From Paenibacillus sp. HW567 (GTDB lineage Bacteria; Bacillota; Bacilli; Paenibacillales; Paenibacillaceae), in contig NZ_KB910518.1 in NCBI RefSeq assembly GCF_000374185.1, forward strand, positions 2,613,687-2,677,686: a stretch of 64,000 nt of DNA, read 5' to 3'. The position numbers and the translations under genes are program-made. Shown piece after piece: positions 60,725-64,000 of the stretch. Numbering within the stretch: the stretch's first letter is position 1; every line of letters begins with the position of its first letter. The notes beneath the pieces were generated by a model. The model was not told where the DNA came from. It saw nothing but the letters and a program-made list of their open reading frames with translations, and did not search any database.

Positions 60725-61848
60725 TAGTCTCTTCTCCCTTCCGCTGTATACAGACGTTCCGCATAGCTTGCAGCATAATCTGGATAACCTTCTCTGGCCG
60801 CGATAATGTTGCCCGACAACCGCCGCAGTTCTTCACTGTCAAAGCCGGTTTGCTGCCACTGCTCATAACGGATGCCGAAGCCGAGAGCTTCCCAGAGGTC
60901 GCTATTAATCTTCTCATGAGGGCCAAACGGCTCCAGCAGCACTAATGGGGTTCCCGAAGCCAGCGAATCAATCAATGCGCCTCCCCCGGGCTTGCTAATG
61001 ACGGCTGCAGCCTGCCGGATAACACCGAACATTCCTTCGTGATAGTGACGGCAAGGCGGGAAGCTGTTGGTTGCACTTTGGCGCACTCTGGAAAAAGGGG
61101 GAAAGGTGTATTTCCCCTCTTCGTCACGGCGCCAAGTCCGCCACTCTGGATCATTCATATAGTAATGTCTCCCGGCGGTCTCATCACTGATCTCACCTAC
61201 GCTGTAAGCGGCAATATCCAGTTGGTATCCCGCCGACTCCAGTTCATTGAACTTTTGGCGGAAGGTTCCGATCCCCCAGCCCCCGCCATGAACGACCAGC
61301 CGGCCATTTCTTGTGTGGGCAGGCAGCGGTTCCAGGGCTCCCGCAGAAATGCTGCACCGTACCTCCCGCTTCCCGCGGTCATACAGATTTACTTCATGGT
61401 AACCGTCGGCATAGCCGGGGTTCAGCTTGCGCAGATTTTTCCAGGAGGGAGAAAGATCAGCGTCGATATATAGCAGGTCTACGGAAATTGGTTGAGCAGC
61501 AGTCTCCCGGTACATATCCATAACATGAACCCAGTGCCCGGACAGCACAATGAAATGCCGTCTTCCCTCTGAACGCCAGCGGGCAAACATGGTTTCGACA
61601 GCGGTCATATCAAGGCTGTTTCTGATGTCTCCCGGTATTTTTTGTGAAGTCAGCGCCACCGCAAAACTCTCCCTATACGCCTTGCGGCTATCGTCCGTCT
61701 GCTTCTTTTTCCCGTCAGTCATAAGCGTTTCAAAAACCTCAGCCTCCGCCTGGATGCCGAGTGCCTTAAGCCTCAGCTCAATCAGTAATCCCGGGACATA
61801 GAAGCCAAGCCCAAAGCCAGAGCATAGAATTGTCACTGTATCCTTCAT
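60724..61848 (-). CDS. MurG/UGT-like glycosyltransferase
   Basis: A 374-aa protein with two Rossmann-like halves. The N-terminus TVTILCSGFGLGFYVPGLLIELRL is a GT-B entry, with an acceptor-site-like ARWRSEGRRHFIVLSGHWVHVMD near residue 90. The C-terminal half has VVHGGGWGIG near 185 and the nucleotide-sugar loop AAVISKPGGGALIDSLASGTPLVLLEPFGPHE (core SKPGGGALIDSLASGTPLVL) near 295, as in MurG and UDP-glycosyltransferases. The open frame runs back to 62094 within the ATP-grasp gene; GAAAGGAAG supports the ATG at 61848. Donor and acceptor are unknown. Confidence 0.8.
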   Translation of the reverse strand: MKDTVTILCSGFGLGFYVPGLLIELRLKALGIQAEAEVFETLMTDGKKKQTDDSRKAYRESFAVALTSQKIPGDIRNSLDMTAVETMFARWRSEGRRHFIVLSGHWVHVMDMYRETAAQPISVDLLYIDADLSPSWKNLRKLNPGYADGYHEVNLYDRGKREVRCSISAGALEPLPAHTRNGRLVVHGGGWGIGTFRQKFNELESAGYQLDIAAYSVGEISDETAGRHYYMNDPEWRTWRRDEEGKYTFPPFSRVRQSATNSFPPCRHYHEGMFGVIRQAAAVISKPGGGALIDSLASGTPLVLLEPFGPHEKINSDLWEALGFGIRYEQWQQTGFDSEELRRLSGNIIAAREGYPDYAASYAERLYTAEGRRD

Positions 61849-61864
61849 CTGCTGCTTCCTTTCA

Positions 61865-63184
61865 TTATCGCAAAATGGTATAACCTGAATCTTGCAGCGC
61901 TTCGTCCAGCTTAAGTGACAGCCTGTTCTTATGGCCGCTGTCTGGATAGGCAAGTGCAGCATACAGCTTACCCTTGCGGGAACCTGCGGGACGAAGAGTT
62001 CCCGCCGATAAAGGAATGACCCCTTCTCCGCTCGCCGGGGTGAACAGAACGCCTTCCTGCTCCAGCCGCTGCAGAAGATCTCCGTAAAGCGCATCGCCTT
62101 TGGAGATTAGCGGGATTTGTATAAGACAGGTCTGCATCCTTTCTTGGTGAATAAGGCGGTCTACTTGATGCTTGATCAGACTCATTGACTTTCTGGCGTT
62201 GATTTCTACCAAAGGCGCGAGGGTTCCATCACGAAGCAGCATTGAATCCACGCAGACATCGCCATGATAGCCATCTGCATATAGTTCCTTGCCGATATTG
62301 TGCATGAGTTCCCAATAGCTCTCGCGCTCCAGCTTCTCAAGCAGCATCGGACCCGGAGAATGGGATTCACCAAAAGCGAAGCCATTGTTCACTAGCTGCT
62401 GCACAGACAGAATCGAAATCTCACCTTCCGGATCAATATTGAACTGACAGGAGAAATCCGTTTCGCGGTCTAGATACGGCTCCAGTACAAATCGTATTGT
62501 TCTATCCTTGTTCCTGCCGGATTCAAGGTATCCGGCGAGTCTCCGCAAGGTGCGTTCATTATCCACAAGCTGGTTTCCTTTACCCGATACGCCGTACTCA
62601 TCCTTGATCAGGAATGATCCCCGCTCCAATAGCTGCTGCCCGGTCTGCAGCATTTCGGTAACGCCGGAAACCGCAATGCCCACGTTAGGCAGTGATAATC
62701 TGTCGCGCATCGTAATCGAATAGGTTTTGGTATTCACCTTCCGAACCGTCTGTTCATCAGGAAGATGGGTTGACATCCGGTGTCGACGGGCGGCATGCTG
62801 TGTCCCGGGAAGTACGGCAAAGGGCTCAAGCACCGCTCCTTCAGGAATCAGCGACCCTGCAGTCCCTTCCGGCTCCAGCCTGCCAAGCAGTTCAAACACA
62901 TTCAGCCCGTCCAGCGTTCCTGAAGTCTCACTCTCTCCTGTCAGCGGACACAAATTAGTGCTAAACGAGTGTCCAAGAGAACGCAAATAATCAAGCTGCG
63001 CCTTATCCATTCCCCCGCGCGTCAGCAGAATATCATCACTGCCGCAGAAAACAAACAGCATCTCATCCATAGCCTGAACAATGGATACAGCGCCGGCATC
63101 GGGTATTGAAGGCAATACGGCCAAATCCTTCTCCCGCCAATACCGCTCCGATTCAAAGCTGCCGCAATGCACTATGGTCTTCAT
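61865..63184 (-). CDS. ATP-grasp ligase, possible aminoacyl-ACP ligase
   Basis: A 439-aa ATP-grasp enzyme. LIKDEYGVSGKGNQLV near residue 195 is the glycine-rich ATP loop, FVLEPYLDRETDFSCQF near 235 the hinge, and VCVDSMLLRDGTLAPLVEINARKSMS near 315 holds the metal-binding E-x-N. The family activates carboxylates as acyl phosphates and couples them to an amine or thiol. Its ATG overlaps the stop of the ACP gene (ATGA). By analogy with BtrJ of butirosin synthesis, which loads glutamate onto the ACP BtrI, it may charge the neighbouring carrier protein; this is inference. Confidence 0.85.
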   Translation of the reverse strand: MKTIVHCGSFESERYWREKDLAVLPSIPDAGAVSIVQAMDEMLFVFCGSDDILLTRGGMDKAQLDYLRSLGHSFSTNLCPLTGESETSGTLDGLNVFELLGRLEPEGTAGSLIPEGAVLEPFAVLPGTQHAARRHRMSTHLPDEQTVRKVNTKTYSITMRDRLSLPNVGIAVSGVTEMLQTGQQLLERGSFLIKDEYGVSGKGNQLVDNERTLRRLAGYLESGRNKDRTIRFVLEPYLDRETDFSCQFNIDPEGEISILSVQQLVNNGFAFGESHSPGPMLLEKLERESYWELMHNIGKELYADGYHGDVCVDSMLLRDGTLAPLVEINARKSMSLIKHQVDRLIHQERMQTCLIQIPLISKGDALYGDLLQRLEQEGVLFTPASGEGVIPLSAGTLRPAGSRKGKLYAALAYPDSGHKNRLSLKLDEALQDSGYTILR

Positions 63185-63423
63185 TGTACGGCAAGTCCGG
63201 CCACATACTCGGTGAACCGGCCAACCGATTTCAAATGCTCCAGATCAAAGGTGTCGAAATCAACCTCAATATCAAACTCATCTTCGATTCTCAGAATAAA
63301 ATTAATGATTTGCAGTGAATCCAGTGCGGCATCCATTGTCAGATCGGAAGCTCCGTTAAGCGTCTGCAGCAGCCGGGGCTCCTCCTTGATTTCGGCGATG
63401 ATTTCAATTATTTTTTGCTGCAT
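63181..63423 (-). CDS. acyl carrier protein
   Basis: An 80-aa stand-alone carrier protein. AALDSLQIINFILRIEDEFDIEVDFDTFD has the DSL motif near residue 36, whose serine should receive 4'-phosphopantetheine, and the recognition helix with I-E-EF-I that follows. AAAGGGGAAC precedes the ATG at 63423; an open frame to 63489 has no such site. It is the first gene of a five-gene operon with an ATP-grasp ligase, so it is a dedicated biosynthetic carrier rather than the fatty acid AcpP. Confidence 0.87.
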   Translation of the reverse strand: MQQKIIEIIAEIKEEPRLLQTLNGASDLTMDAALDSLQIINFILRIEDEFDIEVDFDTFDLEHLKSVGRFTEYVAGLAVQ

Positions 63424-63496
63424 ATGCGTTCCCCTTTCTGCAAGTGTTAGGAAAGAATGATATGAATATATCAAAATATAACATGGCAATATATGG

Positions 63497-63525
63497 TTGA
63501 ATGCGCCAAAATATTCAGTTATACT
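63497..63525 (+). promoter_or_regulatory. sigma-A promoter of the AraC-type gene
   Basis: TTGAAT (63497-63502), 17 bp, TATACT (63520-63525), about 65 bp upstream of the ATG. The 166-bp region is shared with the divergent ACP operon. Confidence 0.65.
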
Positions 63526-63589
63526 AGGGAGGTTTCAAGCATATGTCATATTTTTTCTTAATAAGGAAGTAGGAAACGGAGGTTTATCT

Positions 63590-64000
63590 ATGGAATTTTA
63601 TCCGGTTGTTACTGGAGAATATCTATTTGATACCCATTCACCGGTTCAATTGCTCCTGACTGAGGAAACACTCACATCGGTACGTCATCAGCATGATTTT
63701 ATGGAAATTGCCTATGTCTATCAGGGGGAGGGGATACATCTTGTTGCCGAGAATAAAATACAGGTTGCAAAGGGCGATTTGTTTGTGATTCCACCCGGAG
63801 TGTCCCATGTATTCCATCCGCAGGATTTAACAGGCTCCGAACCGCTGCGTATTCTGAACTGTATGCTCAGACCCGAAGTGTTTGAGGTCCCAGAGGAATT
63901 GTCTGAACAGTTCTCCGAAGCTGATCTTGTCAGATTAACTCGTTTCCGGGAGCAGAAATGCTGGTTCGGGTACAGGGAGCAAAAGATGGAATTGGCAGGT
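63590..64000 (+). CDS. AraC-type regulator, N-terminal cupin part (truncated by window end)
   Basis: An open frame without stop, 137 codons to the right edge. ACGGAGG precedes the ATG. The protein begins MEFYPVVTGEYLFDT and has a cupin-like sensor pattern: VRHQHDFMEIAYVYQGEGIHLV near residue 37 (two histidines and a glutamate) and KGDLFVIPPGVSHVFHP near 68. This is the AraC_binding domain layout; the HTH should follow outside the window. It is divergent from the ACP/ATP-grasp operon and may regulate it. Confidence 0.8.
   Translation, partial: MEFYPVVTGEYLFDTHSPVQLLLTEETLTSVRHQHDFMEIAYVYQGEGIHLVAENKIQVAKGDLFVIPPGVSHVFHPQDLTGSEPLRILNCMLRPEVFEVPEELSEQFSEADLVRLTRFREQKCWFGYREQKMELAG

Overview
The window looks like chromosomal DNA of a Paenibacillus-type Firmicute. 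The evidence is near-universal AGGAGG-like ribosome sites, sigma-A promoters with 17-bp spacers, roughly half GC, a CE4 acetylxylan esterase with a CBM36 xylan-binding module, a GH5-CBM3 endoglucanase, CoA-disulfide reductase thiol chemistry and many MerR/MarR/ArsR/PadR/RpiR/LacI regulators. Genus is inference. No rRNA, tRNA, CRISPR array or phage was seen.

Layout. 1-4.4 kb: PHP and metallophosphoesterase genes, a MalY/DUF3737 pair and a MerR-controlled YraC-like/cupin operon. 4.7-10.1 kb: two MFS exporters, a MarR repressor with three matching operators, an AraC regulator broken by an internal deletion, and an ISL3-family insertion sequence. 10.2-14.6 kb: a very large hybrid sensor kinase and a secreted xylan esterase with a cre site. 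14.9-19.8 kb: a second MerR with the same operator type, two Gfo/Idh/MocA dehydrogenases opposite an RpiR regulator, and a CstR-rhodanese sulfur operon. 19.9-23.2 kb: a Septu-like ATPase/HNH defence pair. 23.2-30.4 kb: a seven-gene overlapping operon for peptide/opine-type ABC import plus an amidohydrolase and a class V aminotransferase. 30.5-33.4 kb: a SirTM sirtuin, a zinc macrodomain and an FAD oxidoreductase. 33.6-36.3 kb: DsbA-like, HAD and LacI genes. 36.3-48.1 kb: an unusually rich Kdp potassium locus. 48.3-52.1 kb: a soluble chemotaxis-type transducer, then an ArsR-controlled four-domain persulfide enzyme. 52.9-57.5 kb: endoglucanase, PadR/SRPBCC pair and flavin redox genes. 57.7-64 kb: a nucleotidyltransferase, a five-gene biosynthetic operon (ACP, ATP-grasp, glycosyltransferase, radical SAM/SPASM, dehydrogenase) and a partial AraC-type gene.

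How parts work together. The Kdp locus has three promoters that share tandem 11-bp direct repeats (proposed KdpE boxes). They precede kdpD, a 61-aa membrane protein gene, and the small-protein/kdpFABC/tandem-KdpD-sensor operon. Two sulfur modules (CstR/rhodanese and ArsR/CoADR-rhodanese-TusA-DsrE) probably handle sulfide or persulfide stress. Two MerR regulators appear to read nearly the same 19-bp-spacer promoters.

Most novel signals: (i) a roughly 226-bp palindromic intergenic element present twice in opposite orientation (18908-19133 and 52195-52420), built from four copies of a 22-bp unit; (ii) the ACP/ATP-grasp/GT/radical SAM operon, which resembles butirosin-type carrier-protein chemistry in composition but has no product I recognise; (iii) a tandem-fused, kinase-less KdpD sensor protein and a full KdpD that seems to use a non-AUG start.
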